Notes under the pieces: generated by a model | The model's database searches: none | The model's input: the letters and a program-made list of their open reading frames with translations, nothing else | Told to the model about the DNA's origin: nothing | Shown here: in pieces, positions 8,343-16,976 of the stretch | Layout: each line of letters starts with the position of its first letter | How positions within the stretch are numbered: the stretch's first letter is position 1 | Translations under genes and position numbers: made by a program | Assembly (NCBI GenBank): GCA_963709295.1 | Contig: CAVPVW010000003.1 | Coordinates: 806,001 to 870,000, forward strand | Length of the DNA stretch: 64,000 nucleotides | Direction of reading: 5' to 3' | From: JBGPQJ01 sp963709295 | GTDB taxonomy: Bacteria; Chloroflexota; Anaerolineae; Anaerolineales; Villigracilaceae

Positions 8343-9584
8343 TCATTCCTCAAATCGGGTGAAAATCAAGGTCGCGTTGTGCCCTCCGAAGCCAAAGGAA
8401 TTGGACATGATGTGCATCGGATGAGCCGGGCGCGGATGATTGGGAACATAGTCCAAATCGCAGATCGGATCCGGTGTTTCATAATTAATGGTCGCAGGCA
8501 GGACATCATGCTTGAACAACTCAACGCAAATGGCGGCTTCGAGCGAACCGGAAGCACCCATCAGGTGACCGGTCATGGATTTCGTGGATGAAATCGGAAC
8601 CTTGTAGGCATACTCGCCGAAAACACCTTTGATCGCCAAAGTTTCTGACTTATCGTTCAAGGACGTCGATGTACCATGCGCATTGATATAGCTAATATCG
8701 GTAGGCTGGAGACTTGCATCCTTCAAAGCCAATTTCATGGAAGTGGCAGCCCCGGCTCCGTTTTCTGCAGGAGCGGAAATATGAAAGGCGTCATCGCTCG
8801 TGCCGTAACCGGTCAATTCACAAAGGATTTTTGCACCGCGAGCCCTGGCAAATTCCAACAACTTAAGGACGATAACGGCGCCTCCCTCGGCAATAAGGAA
8901 GCCGTCCCTATCCTTATCAAATGGGCGCGAAGCCCGTTCCGGATCGTCATTTCGCGTTGAAAGCGCTGTCATTGCATTCAAACCAGCCATCGCCACAGAG
9001 ACGACCGCCGCTTCAGAGGCTCCAGCCACCATGGCATCTGCGGCTCCCCGCCGGATCATTTCAGCCGCCTCACCGATGGAGTTAGAACCGGTGGCACAGG
9101 CTGTGGAAATCGAGAGGTTGGGGCCTCGAAACCCAAATCGTATGGCAATATTACCAGCAGCGCTATCCGTAATCATCATCGGCACAAGAAACGGACTGAC
9201 ACGATCAGCGCCCCGGGTCCTGTAAACTTCAAGTTGCTCGTAGAGAGCCTGGACACCGCCAATACCGGAGCCGACCAGCACTCCAATGCGGTCACGGTTG
9301 TCGTCTGTTGCTCTTAATCCCGATTGATCCAGGGCTTCAATGGTGGATACCATCGCGAATTGTGCAAACCGATCCAAACGGCGCCCTTCCTTGGACCCAA
9401 GATGTTGCGCTATATCAAAACCCTTCACTTCCGCAGCGAAGCGTGTTTTCAATGTGCTGGCATCAAAGGATGTGATTGGAGCAGCACCAGACTTGCCGGC
9501 AATCAACCCTTCCCAGGTATCCGGAAGCGTATTGCCTATCGGGCTTACCGCTCCCGCACCGGTTATGACGACTCTTTTCCGCAT
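8343..9584 (-). CDS. fabF: 3-oxoacyl-[acyl-carrier-protein] synthase II
   Basis: 413-residue KAS II for chain elongation in type II fatty-acid synthesis. Active-site Cys163 lies in SISTACATGSNS; the two catalytic His are in INAHGTSTSLND and MTGHLMGASGSLEA; the C-terminal NSFGFGGHNATLIF is intact. The start at MRKRVVITGAG is chosen because GAGGAGA lies eight bases upstream; a longer frame continues 31 codons upstream but lacks family similarity. First gene of the fabF-fabH unit. Confidence 0.95.
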   Translation of the reverse strand: MRKRVVITGAGAVSPIGNTLPDTWEGLIAGKSGAAPITSFDASTLKTRFAAEVKGFDIAQHLGSKEGRRLDRFAQFAMVSTIEALDQSGLRATDDNRDRIGVLVGSGIGGVQALYEQLEVYRTRGADRVSPFLVPMMITDSAAGNIAIRFGFRGPNLSISTACATGSNSIGEAAEMIRRGAADAMVAGASEAAVVSVAMAGLNAMTALSTRNDDPERASRPFDKDRDGFLIAEGGAVIVLKLLEFARARGAKILCELTGYGTSDDAFHISAPAENGAGAATSMKLALKDASLQPTDISYINAHGTSTSLNDKSETLAIKGVFGEYAYKVPISSTKSMTGHLMGASGSLEAAICVELFKHDVLPATINYETPDPICDLDYVPNHPRPAHPMHIMSNSFGFGGHNATLIFTRFEE

Positions 9585-9699
9585 ATGGAAATCTCCTCTC
9601 AATTCGGGGAAATATCGATAAAAAACGCGAAAGGCGGACCTGTGCCCGCCCTGTTGTGTTTTCCTTTTATAACACAAAATTCACAGTTGGGATGCGAGG

Positions 9700-10902
9700 T
9701 TAAGAGGTAACCACTTCACAGATTGTGGCCAATACTTGCTGGATATGCGAACGGTCGTGGCTGGCAATGAAGCTGACCAATTCCTGTAAATGTGTCGGTC
9801 CAAAAACCGAATGCCGAGCGGTTCGTTTCCAATCATCGGGAGAAAGGTTTGCGAGCAGCGCTACCAATTGCATCCTCGCCTTTGCCATGATTTGTAGAGC
9901 CTCACGACCATCCTGTCGATCATAATCCCGCTGATGCACCCACTCATCCGTGATCTGGCCGGCGATGAACGGGTTGGTTTCTCCCAGTAAAGTCTGTATC
10001 CTGGGAATGTTGACTTCCAGTTCGACATCACGCAAATGGCAAAAAATCTCATTCAGACTCCACTCATCACATTCGGGGCATCGCATCCACTGATCGTGTG
10101 GGATTCCATCCGCCAGGTCAGCGAGTGACGCCGGTGTGGAGCGTAAAACAGAAAGCAATGATTTGGACGTGTTAAATTTCAGGGTCCAATCGGATTTGTC
10201 ACTTTGTTCAAGCCAGGGACGCAGCTCCGAAATCCTGCCCCTGCCATCCGGAATGAAACTCGAATCGACATCACCTGAGGCCGAAATATGGAACACGGGC
10301 ATTCCCACCACGCTGGCAGGGATCAGATCCATATCGATGTTATCGCCCACCATCACGACCGGGTCTTCCGGCCAGCCCAGGCACCCTAGAATTTCAGAAT
10401 AATAAGCCGGTGACTTGGTGAAATGCATGTTTTCGTAGGATGTGATCAATGAAAATGGATATTTTTCGGGCGGAAGGCCTGCCCAGCGCATACGATGGTG
10501 AATGGCTTTTTTCGGGAACAGGGGATTCGTCGCAATGACAATCCGGTATCCCTGCAAGAAAGCCCATTCGACCAATTCCACTGCTTCAGGAATAGGGTTC
10601 GTGAGCGATGCCAATGAAGGGAAAATCTCATCGTAAAATTTATCAATTTCAGACTGGAGAGATTCCTTATTGATCCTCAGTTTATCAAAAAAATAACCAT
10701 CAAAAACATCGCGCAACCATAAAGAGGGATTCTCGTTTGCAAACATGCGCTTCGTCCCCCCCATGAGTGCCGGCAGCATAATGCCTGGATCGACATAGTC
10801 AGCCATGGCACCCGAAAGCGCGTCAAAATATGCTGGAATAAATGCATCCATATGTGTATCGAGCAAGGTGTCATCGAGATCCAGCAGCAATGTGAGGGGC
10901 AT
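9700..10902 (-). CDS. HAD-family hydrolase fused to a DinB-like domain
   Basis: 400 residues. The N-terminal two-thirds is a haloacid-dehalogenase phosphatase: motif I LLLDLDDTLLDT, motif II VIATNP near residue 125, motif III KSPAYY and motif IV MVGDNIDMDL near residue 190. From about residue 255 (LADGIPHDQWMRCPECDEWSLNEIFCHLRDVE) it becomes a DinB/YfiT-type four-helix domain, with metal-ligand-like His in CHLRD and ASHDRSHIQQ. The HAD part probably acts on a small phosphate ester; the DinB domain is typical of thiol-linked or stress-related metalloenzymes. I know of no assigned function for this combination. Confidence 0.82.
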   Translation of the reverse strand: MPLTLLLDLDDTLLDTHMDAFIPAYFDALSGAMADYVDPGIMLPALMGGTKRMFANENPSLWLRDVFDGYFFDKLRINKESLQSEIDKFYDEIFPSLASLTNPIPEAVELVEWAFLQGYRIVIATNPLFPKKAIHHRMRWAGLPPEKYPFSLITSYENMHFTKSPAYYSEILGCLGWPEDPVVMVGDNIDMDLIPASVVGMPVFHISASGDVDSSFIPDGRGRISELRPWLEQSDKSDWTLKFNTSKSLLSVLRSTPASLADLADGIPHDQWMRCPECDEWSLNEIFCHLRDVELEVNIPRIQTLLGETNPFIAGQITDEWVHQRDYDRQDGREALQIMAKARMQLVALLANLSPDDWKRTARHSVFGPTHLQELVSFIASHDRSHIQQVLATICEVVTS

Positions 10903-10908
10903 AGGAAA

Positions 10909-11239
10909 TTAAGGTTTTAGAGAGAAGTTGGGGGGCAAGGGATGGCAATCACCGCAACCAATATGCGGTTCCTTCACTGAGCGGCCTGTTTTGTCGCAAT
11001 ACGCGGATACCTGAACACGCTTCTGAAATCCTGTACCCAGGGATCGGCCTACTTGTGCGCGGAGTTGAAGGTATTCACAGGCATTAGCCCGTAGAATTCC
11101 GGGAACCGGGCAGGTCTTGCAAAGATCTGCCGTCCAGGTCTTGACCTGCCACTTTAAGTAGCTGACATTCTTCGATATTTCTCCCGCGAAAGTAATCGCC
11201 AAAGAAATATCGGCACTCAAATCCGGATGGTGTTTTCAT
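10909..11239 (-). CDS. Small cysteine-rich protein, interrupted by a frameshift
   Basis: Two overlapping frames join into one sensible protein. The first (start ATG 11239) reads MKTPSGFECRYFFGDYFRGR, then NIEECQLLK; about 11150 the frame must shift by one base to continue WTADLCKTCPVPGILRANAC and end IGCGDCHPLPPNFSLKP. It has paired Cys (CKTC, CGDC plus isolated Cys), suggesting zinc or iron-sulfur binding. I believe a similar small Cys-rich family occurs in other Chloroflexota, but the function is unknown. The break is probably a one-base insertion in the assembly, but a real mutation cannot be excluded. It is seven bases downstream... in genome order it precedes the HAD-DinB gene in the same direction. 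Confidence 0.6.
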
Positions 11240-11272
11240 GAGAAGTGATTGTCCTTTATGAGAAGATTCTAC

Positions 11273-11313
11273 CATCTAAACAAAACCCCGAAGACGATGG
11301 TTTGACTCCGGGG
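11273..11313 (-). terminator. Intrinsic terminator of efp
   Basis: On the minus strand CCCCGGAG (11313-11306) pairs with CTTCGGGG (11293-11286), followed by TTTTGTTT. It lies 34 bases past the efp stop. Confidence 0.8.
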
Positions 11314-11346
11314 CGATGTATTTAGTTTTTTCTAACAGTGCCGTGC

Positions 11347-11904
11347 TTATACGCGCGTGACATACTCGCCCGTCCGCGTGTCCACACGGATGGTATCGCC
11401 TTCTTTGACGAAATTGGGAACTTGAACCCCGATTCCGGTTTCCACTTGTACCTTTTTTGTCACGCCTGTGGCCGTATCGCCACGAACAGCAATTTCTGCA
11501 CGCGTTACCTTGAGATCCACTGTAAGCGGTAATTCCACATCGAGCGGTTGGCCATTATAGAAAGTTAACTTGCACTCCATGCCTTCCTTCAAGAATCCCG
11601 CGCTGTCGCCAAGGACATCACCTTTGACAGCCGGCTGCTCGAAGGTCTCATTGTCCATGAAATGGAAGAACTCTCCGTCTGTGTATAAATATTGAGAGTT
11701 GTGAAAATCCAGACGGGCATCCTGCACGCGTTCGCCTGATTGAAAGGTCTTATCGATATTCGAACCGGTACGTAAATTCCGCGCCTTGATTTTTATGGTG
11801 GCATTTCCACGCCCAGGTTTGTGATGACTGTACTCCATGACTTTATAGAGATTGCCATCGTACTCAAAGGTTACGCCTTTGCGAAGATCATTTACATCAA
11901 TCAT
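11347..11904 (-). CDS. efp: Translation elongation factor P
   Basis: 185 residues with the three-domain EF-P layout: KOW-like N-domain (MIDVNDLRKGVTFEYDGNLY), OB domains and the C-terminal signature near GVQVPNFVKEGDTIRVDTRTGEY. It relieves ribosome stalling at polyproline. The tip of the modified loop reads HHKPGRGNA, so the residue equivalent to E. coli Lys34 is Arg32. That is the state seen in rhamnosylated EF-P of Pseudomonas and Neisseria, whereas Bacillus and E. coli carry Lys. It has its own promoter (11963-11992) and terminator. Confidence 0.96.
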   Translation of the reverse strand: MIDVNDLRKGVTFEYDGNLYKVMEYSHHKPGRGNATIKIKARNLRTGSNIDKTFQSGERVQDARLDFHNSQYLYTDGEFFHFMDNETFEQPAVKGDVLGDSAGFLKEGMECKLTFYNGQPLDVELPLTVDLKVTRAEIAVRGDTATGVTKKVQVETGIGVQVPNFVKEGDTIRVDTRTGEYVTRV

Positions 11905-11962
11905 TCTTTCCTCGTTCTATGAAGTTTCGACTTTCGCCCAGATCATTGAATTGAGCGGGCGG

Positions 11963-11992
11963 ATTATAGCATCGACTATTGTTTTATGGCAA
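11963..11992 (-). promoter_or_regulatory. Sigma70-type promoter for efp
   Basis: TTGCCA (11992-11987), 18-base spacer, perfect TATAAT (11968-11963) on the minus strand. It sits inside the 3' end of the reconstructed mogA, so efp can be transcribed separately from the upstream cluster. Confidence 0.65.
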
Positions 11993-12484
11993 GATGCCCT
12001 TGTTCGGAATCCGGGTCATCCCTTAATAATTGGACGGCATGCTCCAATACCGGGCGGACCACCTCGAAATTTTCCAATGCGGCTTTTGGACTGCCGGGGA
12101 GATTAATGATCAACGTCCTATTGCGAATTCCCGCTGCCATTCTACTCAACATGGCATGGGGGGTGATTTTAAACTCTCTCCTCGCATTGCTTCTGGGACC
12201 CCCGGCACAAGCCTGTCGACAACCGCCAGAGTTGCTTCAGGAGTGACATCCCTGGGTGCAAACCCCGTACCACCCGTGGTGAGAATGACATCCGCCAGCC
12301 TGGAATCCGCCCAGGAAGTCAGAGTGTTTTTTATCACATCCAGTTCATCCGGGATGATCGCGGTTTGAGTAACCGACCATCCGCGAGAGGTGATACTCTC
12401 AACCAAGAGTGGACCGGAAGCATCCACCCGCTCGCCTCGAGAAGATCGATCTGAAACAGTGATGACGCCAAACTTGATATCCAC
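11976..12484 (-). CDS. mogA: Molybdopterin adenylyltransferase, frameshifted
   Basis: MogA/MoaB family: adenylates molybdopterin before Mo or W insertion. The first frame gives KFGVITVSDRSSRGERVDASG, the motif TTGGTGFAPRDVTPEA and VPGVPEAMR, then breaks at 12167-12170. One extra A in that A run restores ESLKITPHAMLSRMAAGI and the essential NLPGSPKAALE segment, ending at TAG 11976; the repaired protein has 169 residues, normal for the family. GTG start at 12484 overlaps the upstream GNAT stop by one base (TAGTG). It fits functionally with the tungsten AOR in the window. The homopolymer position suggests assembly error. Confidence 0.85.
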
Positions 12485-12907
12485 TAAAATTCTTTGCCGT
12501 AAAGAATCAGGCTATCCATTTGCTGCCAGCCGCGCATCTCATAGAAATGCATCGCTGAATTGTTTTCCTTGGTCACCAGCAAATAGGATTTTAATGCAAC
12601 CTTTCAAACGAAGTCGATTTTCAACTTCGTCCATAAGCTGCGAACCAATTCCCTGTTCTCGATAAGTCTCGTCCACCGCCAGATGATAAATCAGACCTCT
12701 TCTGCCATCGAAACCACCGATAACGGTGCCAACAATCTTTTCACCCGAGGTGGCAACCAGGAAAAGGTCGGGATCGCGTTGAAGTTTTTTCAGGATCTCC
12801 TCAGGGTCATCTGAGCGCCGGAGCTGAATGCCCGCTCCGACTTCTTTCCAAAGGTTGCGCACCGCTTCGAAATCTTGAGAAAAATCAAACTCCCGAATCT
12901 GAACCAT
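12484..12907 (-). CDS. GNAT-family N-acetyltransferase, frameshifted
   Basis: GCN5-related acetyltransferase with the acetyl-CoA motif A in LAVDETYREQGIGSQLMDEVE (R/QxxGxG/A). The frame breaks at an A run (12589-12592): removing one A restores SYLLVTKENNSAMHFYEMRG, followed by WQQMDSLILYGKEF, the standard GNAT C-terminus; as written the frame instead ends at 12539. The repaired length is 140 residues. It starts at the stop of the response regulator (TAATG) and ends at the mogA GTG, so it sits in a tightly coupled cluster. The substrate is unknown. Confidence 0.83.
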
Positions 12908-13263
12908 TATTTTGCAGTCGTCCGGCGAATAAGCGCAATCAGATCGTCTGGCATAAAGGGCTTAAGAAGAAAGGCATTTGCCCCAGCATCACGACATTCG
13001 TACTCCAAATTCATCCCGGATGACATTATGACCACAACATCTTTGAGATCGTCATGTTTACGCATCTCGGTCAATACGTCCACTCCGTTCTTTCCTCCAA
13101 GATGAACGTCCATCAGCATGACATCTGGTTTTTCAGAGCGGGTCCGCTCAAGCACATCCTCAGAAATATCCATGGTCGCCACAGAAAATCCTTCGAGGGT
13201 CAGAAGGGTCTTAAGAAGATACATCATGCTGGCGTCATCTTCGACGAGCATCACTTTCGTCAT
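12907..13263 (-). CDS. Single-domain response regulator (CheY-like)
   Basis: 118-residue receiver domain only: acidic pair VEDD near residue 8, phospho-acceptor Asp in VMLMDVHLGGKNG near residue 52, MSSG (Ser switch) near 80 and LLKPF Lys near 101. There is no output domain, so it must act through protein contacts. It is translationally coupled to lon (ATGA overlap) and to the GNAT gene (TAATG). No histidine kinase lies next to it. Confidence 0.92.
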   Translation of the reverse strand: MTKVMLVEDDASMMYLLKTLLTLEGFSVATMDISEDVLERTRSEKPDVMLMDVHLGGKNGVDVLTEMRKHDDLKDVVVIMSSGMNLEYECRDAGANAFLLKPFMPDDLIALIRRTTAK

Positions 13264-15758
13264 TGTTTTTGAACCCCTTTTCCTTTTGTCTTCTTTTTGA
13301 CAGGGCGCTTCTCCAGTGCCGAATTGATCACATCATCCACACTTTCCGCATAGATAAATTTCATGGCTTTTTTAACTTCCTCGGGCACATCATCAAGATC
13401 AAGCTTATTTCGCTTGGGGAGGATCACAGTTTTAAACCCTGACCGGTGTGCGGCAAGTACTTTTTCCTTGACGCCTCCCACAGGCAATACTTGTCCACGC
13501 AATGTTATTTCACCAGTCATGCCCAGCTTAGGTTTAACCAGACGTCCGGAAAGCAGGGAAACGATGGAAGTCGCCATGGTAACGCCTGCCGACGGTCCGT
13601 CTTTTGGTTGTGCTCCAGCAGGGACATGCAGATGAATATCGGATTTTTCGAAGAAATCATCAGGCAGGTGAAGTTGTTTCGCCCTCGAACGAATGTAGGA
13701 AAGCGCTGCCCTGGCAGATTCCTGCATCACATTCCCGACAGACCCCGTAATTTGGAATCCTTTTCCTCCCGGCATGCGAGTCGATTCAATATAAAGGACA
13801 TCGCCACCATAGGGCGTCCAGGCTAATCCGGCTGCGACACCAGGCTGTGAAATTCTGACTGCCATCTCTTCGGTACCTAAAAAGAGCGGATTCCCCAATA
13901 GTTCTTTTACTTCCTTGGGTGCTATCGTGAACGACCTTCGGGTACCTTCGGCGATATGTGTGCCGGCTTTCCGGCATATCGACCCGATCTGCCGCTCCAA
14001 GTTTCGGACGCCGGCTTCCCGTGTATATTGATTTATGATCAATTGCAGCGCATGGTTATTGAATTTGACTTCCTTCTCCCGTAATCCATTTTCACGAATC
14101 TGCCGGGGGATCAGGTAACCGTTGGCGATGGCGATCTTTTCACCCTCCGTATAACCCGAGAGTGCGATCACTTCCATCCTGTCGAGCAGAGGACTGGGGA
14201 TGGTTTCAAGTGTGTTGGCCGTGGTAATAAACATCACCTGGGAAAGGTTGTAAGCCACTTCCAAATAATTGTCGCGGAACTCGCCATTTTGTTCCGGATC
14301 AAGAACCTCGAGCAGCGCGGATGCCGGGTCGCCGTGGAAATCCATGGCTAGCTTGTCCACTTCGTCGAGCATGAAGACGGGATTGCGCGATTCGGCCCGC
14401 CGCAACGCCTGTAAGATTCGTCCTGGCATCGCACCGATGTACGTCCTGCGGTGGCCGCGTATTTCGGCTTCATCCCTGACGCCTCCCAAGGATATACGGA
14501 TAAACTTCCTGCCCATCGCCCGGGCAATGGATTGACCAAGCGAAGTCTTACCCACCCCGGGAGGACCGACAAAACACAAAATAACTCCCTCCCGCTCCCG
14601 ACGGATTTTATCGGAGGACGGGACACTCAGTTCATCACGTCTTTCCAGGCGAAGCTTCCGAATCGCCAGGAATTCGAGTATTCTGTCCTTGATGTCGTCC
14701 AGCCCATAATGATCTGCATTGAGAACCTCGCGGGCATGGGCAATTTCGAGATTATCGTCAGTTCCCTTCGCCCATGGGAGGGTGGTCAGCCAATCGAGAT
14801 AGGTTCGGATCACTCCATATTCCGCGGCTGCGGTTGGCAGGCGGGCAAGTCTGTCGAGTTCACGATTCGCCTGTTTTTCAGCTTCCTCGGGCATTTTCGC
14901 ATCAGCAATTTTCTTTCTAAATTCCTCAACTTCAAGCGCCTGCTCGTCCTTTTCACCGAGTTCCTTCTGAATGGCTTTCATCTGTTCGCGAAGGAAATAA
15001 TCACGCTGAACTTTTTCAATCTCAGACCGCGCTTCGTTCTGGATCTTCTGACCCAATTGAAGGACCTCGGTCTCCCGGACAAGGAGGCCGATCATTTTCC
15101 GCAACTTGTCAGTGGTGGAATCAAGTTCCAAAAGCTGCTGGGCATCCTCAAGCTCGATCCGTTGAAAGTTCGCGATGGTGTAAACCGTTTGGAGCGGGTC
15201 ATCGATCGAAGTGATGGATGTCACCAGTTCGCGGGGGAAAGACGGGATCAAGTTGGCGATGGCTTCGAATTGGTCGCGGGCGTTTCGTGCCAGAGCATCC
15301 ACCTCCAGGCCTGTCTCCACGACCTCCTGGGCTTTTTCAATACGAGCTGTCAGGTAAGGTTCGTTCTGAACAAATTCCCCAATTCGGATTCGTTCAAGTC
15401 CCTGAACCAACAGGCGGATGGTGCCATCGGGGGCGCGGAGCAGCCTCTGGACGACAGCCAGGCATCCCACCCTGAATAGGTCGCCCGGTCCGGGGTTTTC
15501 CAAGTCGGGATTTCGGGAGGCAACCAAACCGATGATCTTGTCCCCCACGACCACGTCATCAACCAGTTTAATGGACCGAGGTTGACCGATGGTCAAAGGA
15601 ACTGCCGTTTGAGGAAAAACCACGACTCCTCGAAGAGGCAGGATAGGGACTATCTCTGGAAATTTGTTCATCTCGTCAGCGCCTGTCTTTTCCACAGATT
15701 CGCCTGCAGTATTCTTTTGAGCAAGGCGTGTGAAGATATTGGGGAGCAGGAGATCCAT
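13260..15758 (-). CDS. lon: ATP-dependent Lon protease
   Basis: 832 residues from the ATG at 15758. In order: N-terminal substrate domain (PILPLRGVVVFPQTAVPL), coiled-coil, AAA+ module with Walker A GPPGVGKTS (about 398-406), Walker B VFMLDEVDKL and sensor segment, then the S16 protease domain with catalytic Ser in KDGPSAGVTM and Lys in GGVKEKVLAAHRSG. It degrades misfolded and regulatory proteins in the cytoplasm. The open frame extends 24 codons further up, overlapping hsp20 by 44 bases; the internal ATG (preceded by CGGAG) is preferred, and a third candidate lies at 15671. Downstream of hsp20 and coupled to a response regulator. Confidence 0.95.
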   Translation of the reverse strand: MDLLLPNIFTRLAQKNTAGESVEKTGADEMNKFPEIVPILPLRGVVVFPQTAVPLTIGQPRSIKLVDDVVVGDKIIGLVASRNPDLENPGPGDLFRVGCLAVVQRLLRAPDGTIRLLVQGLERIRIGEFVQNEPYLTARIEKAQEVVETGLEVDALARNARDQFEAIANLIPSFPRELVTSITSIDDPLQTVYTIANFQRIELEDAQQLLELDSTTDKLRKMIGLLVRETEVLQLGQKIQNEARSEIEKVQRDYFLREQMKAIQKELGEKDEQALEVEEFRKKIADAKMPEEAEKQANRELDRLARLPTAAAEYGVIRTYLDWLTTLPWAKGTDDNLEIAHAREVLNADHYGLDDIKDRILEFLAIRKLRLERRDELSVPSSDKIRREREGVILCFVGPPGVGKTSLGQSIARAMGRKFIRISLGGVRDEAEIRGHRRTYIGAMPGRILQALRRAESRNPVFMLDEVDKLAMDFHGDPASALLEVLDPEQNGEFRDNYLEVAYNLSQVMFITTANTLETIPSPLLDRMEVIALSGYTEGEKIAIANGYLIPRQIRENGLREKEVKFNNHALQLIINQYTREAGVRNLERQIGSICRKAGTHIAEGTRRSFTIAPKEVKELLGNPLFLGTEEMAVRISQPGVAAGLAWTPYGGDVLYIESTRMPGGKGFQITGSVGNVMQESARAALSYIRSRAKQLHLPDDFFEKSDIHLHVPAGAQPKDGPSAGVTMATSIVSLLSGRLVKPKLGMTGEITLRGQVLPVGGVKEKVLAAHRSGFKTVILPKRNKLDLDDVPEEVKKAMKFIYAESVDDVINSALEKRPVKKKTKGKGVQKQ

Positions 15759-15786
15759 TAACTCCGAATCTTCTTCGCCCACCCAA

Positions 15787-16239
15787 TCAAACAACTCGAC
15801 CGGATTGGAACTCCATCTGGATGCAGGCATCGTTTATTCTATTATTCTTCTTGGGCAACATCACCACCAGAAATCCATCGGCGTATTCTGCGATGGTTTG
15901 GTCAGAATCGACCTGGCTGGGAAGCGCCACGACGGTGCTGAATTCACCAAACCGGATTTCCATCTGATGATACGCCCGTCGTTCGAGCACATCGGGTCTG
16001 CTTCCGGTAATCACCAGATAATTATTATCCAATGTCACTGAAAAATCCTGGTCGCGCAGCCCCGCAATTTCCACCCGAACAACAAATTTATCATCAGTTT
16101 CGTAGATGTCCGTGGGCGGACTCCAAACATGACTTTGCGCGCGAATTTGCCGGCCGATCGATTTTGGATTTTTTATTGCCCGGTCACGCTGAGATCCGCC
16201 AGCGGAATCCGGGTCGTTTTTTAGAAGAATCGTATCCAT
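15787..16239 (-). CDS. Small heat-shock protein, Hsp20/alpha-crystallin family
   Basis: 150 residues; alpha-crystallin domain from about residue 40 (PPTDIYETDDKFVVRVEIAGL) to GFLVVMLPKK. It holds unfolding proteins as an ATP-independent chaperone. The C-terminal IXI motif is not clear: after LPKKNNRI the sequence (NDACIQMEFQSGRVV) is unlike the family and overlaps the possible lon 5' extension, so the very end may be altered. Strong AAGGAG site before ATG at 16239. Cotranscribed with lon, a common proteostasis pair. Confidence 0.9.
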   Translation of the reverse strand: MDTILLKNDPDSAGGSQRDRAIKNPKSIGRQIRAQSHVWSPPTDIYETDDKFVVRVEIAGLRDQDFSVTLDNNYLVITGSRPDVLERRAYHQMEIRFGEFSTVVALPSQVDSDQTIAEYADGFLVVMLPKKNNRINDACIQMEFQSGRVV

Positions 16240-16279
16240 CTCCGCTCCTTCCGGAATGACCCCTCTCGGACAGCCCGTC

Positions 16280-16807
16280 TTATTTTTTTAAGGCATCCCT
16301 TGCCGCTGCCAGGACTTCTTCATAATTAGGTTCGTCTCCAAGCGCGGGCATATAGGCGGCATAACGAATAACTCGTTTGCGGTCCACAACAAACACCGCA
16401 CGCCGTAATACGCGCGCTTCCTTGATCAGACATCCATATTTCTGGCCAAAATCGACCTTTAATGAATCCGAGTATGTGAATACCTGATCGACTCCTGCGG
16501 CGCCGCACCAGCGTTTTTGTGTATAGGGTAAATCGGTGCTTAACACCATTATGACGATGTTCTTGCCCAACTTGCTCGCCTCTTCGTTAAAACGGCGGAT
16601 TTCCTTGTCGCAAACTGCCGTTTCCAGAGAAAGCATGGAGGCAATGATGCGCACCTTTCGTTTCGTGTCCTTGAGTGCTTTAACAACTGACCAATCCTGT
16701 TTTAATACGGTGAAATCGGGGGCTTTATCGCCTGCTTTCAGATCATTACCAACAACTGTGGCATCTTTTCCGCCAAATTTTATTAGACCAAAACGCTCAG
16801 TTTTCAT
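16280..16807 (-). CDS. tpx: Thiol peroxidase (atypical 2-Cys peroxiredoxin)
   Basis: 175 residues. Peroxidatic Cys66 lies in SLETAVCDKEIRRFNEEA, the Tpx version of the PxxxTxxC motif with Pro changed to Leu; the probable resolving Cys is C101 in RWCGAAGVD. It reduces hydroperoxides with thioredoxin. The Pro replacement in the peroxidatic loop (MLSLETAVC) is worth noting, although Thr and Cys are kept. It lies 40 bases upstream of hsp20 in the same direction, completing a stress-response cluster. Confidence 0.9.
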   Translation of the reverse strand: MKTERFGLIKFGGKDATVVGNDLKAGDKAPDFTVLKQDWSVVKALKDTKRKVRIIASMLSLETAVCDKEIRRFNEEASKLGKNIVIMVLSTDLPYTQKRWCGAAGVDQVFTYSDSLKVDFGQKYGCLIKEARVLRRAVFVVDRKRVIRYAAYMPALGDEPNYEEVLAAARDALKK

Positions 16808-16866
16808 TTCAAAATCCTCCTTGGGTGATATTTTCTAAGACCAATAAACAAAAAATTGATTTCGAG

Positions 16867-16939
16867 CGCCCCTGGCGGGATTCGAACCCACAACCAACAG
16901 CTTAGAAGGCTGGTGCTCTATCCATTGAGCTACAGGGGC
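16867..16939 (-). tRNA. tRNA-Arg (anticodon TCT)
   Basis: Acceptor arms GCCCCTG/CAGGGGC, D-arm TAGCTCAATGGATAGAG, anticodon loop CTTCTAA giving TCT (reads AGA), T-arm GTGGGTTCGAATCCCGC, discriminator G. The 3' CCA is not encoded. The outermost anticodon-stem pair is mismatched. Confidence 0.93.
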
Positions 16940-16976
16940 ATGAAAACTGGACGATCCCGAAACCAGTCCTGATATT

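Noticed and set aside
14451..15479. 342-codon open frame on the plus strand inside lon
   Set aside because: Antisense to a complete Lon protease; no family pattern.
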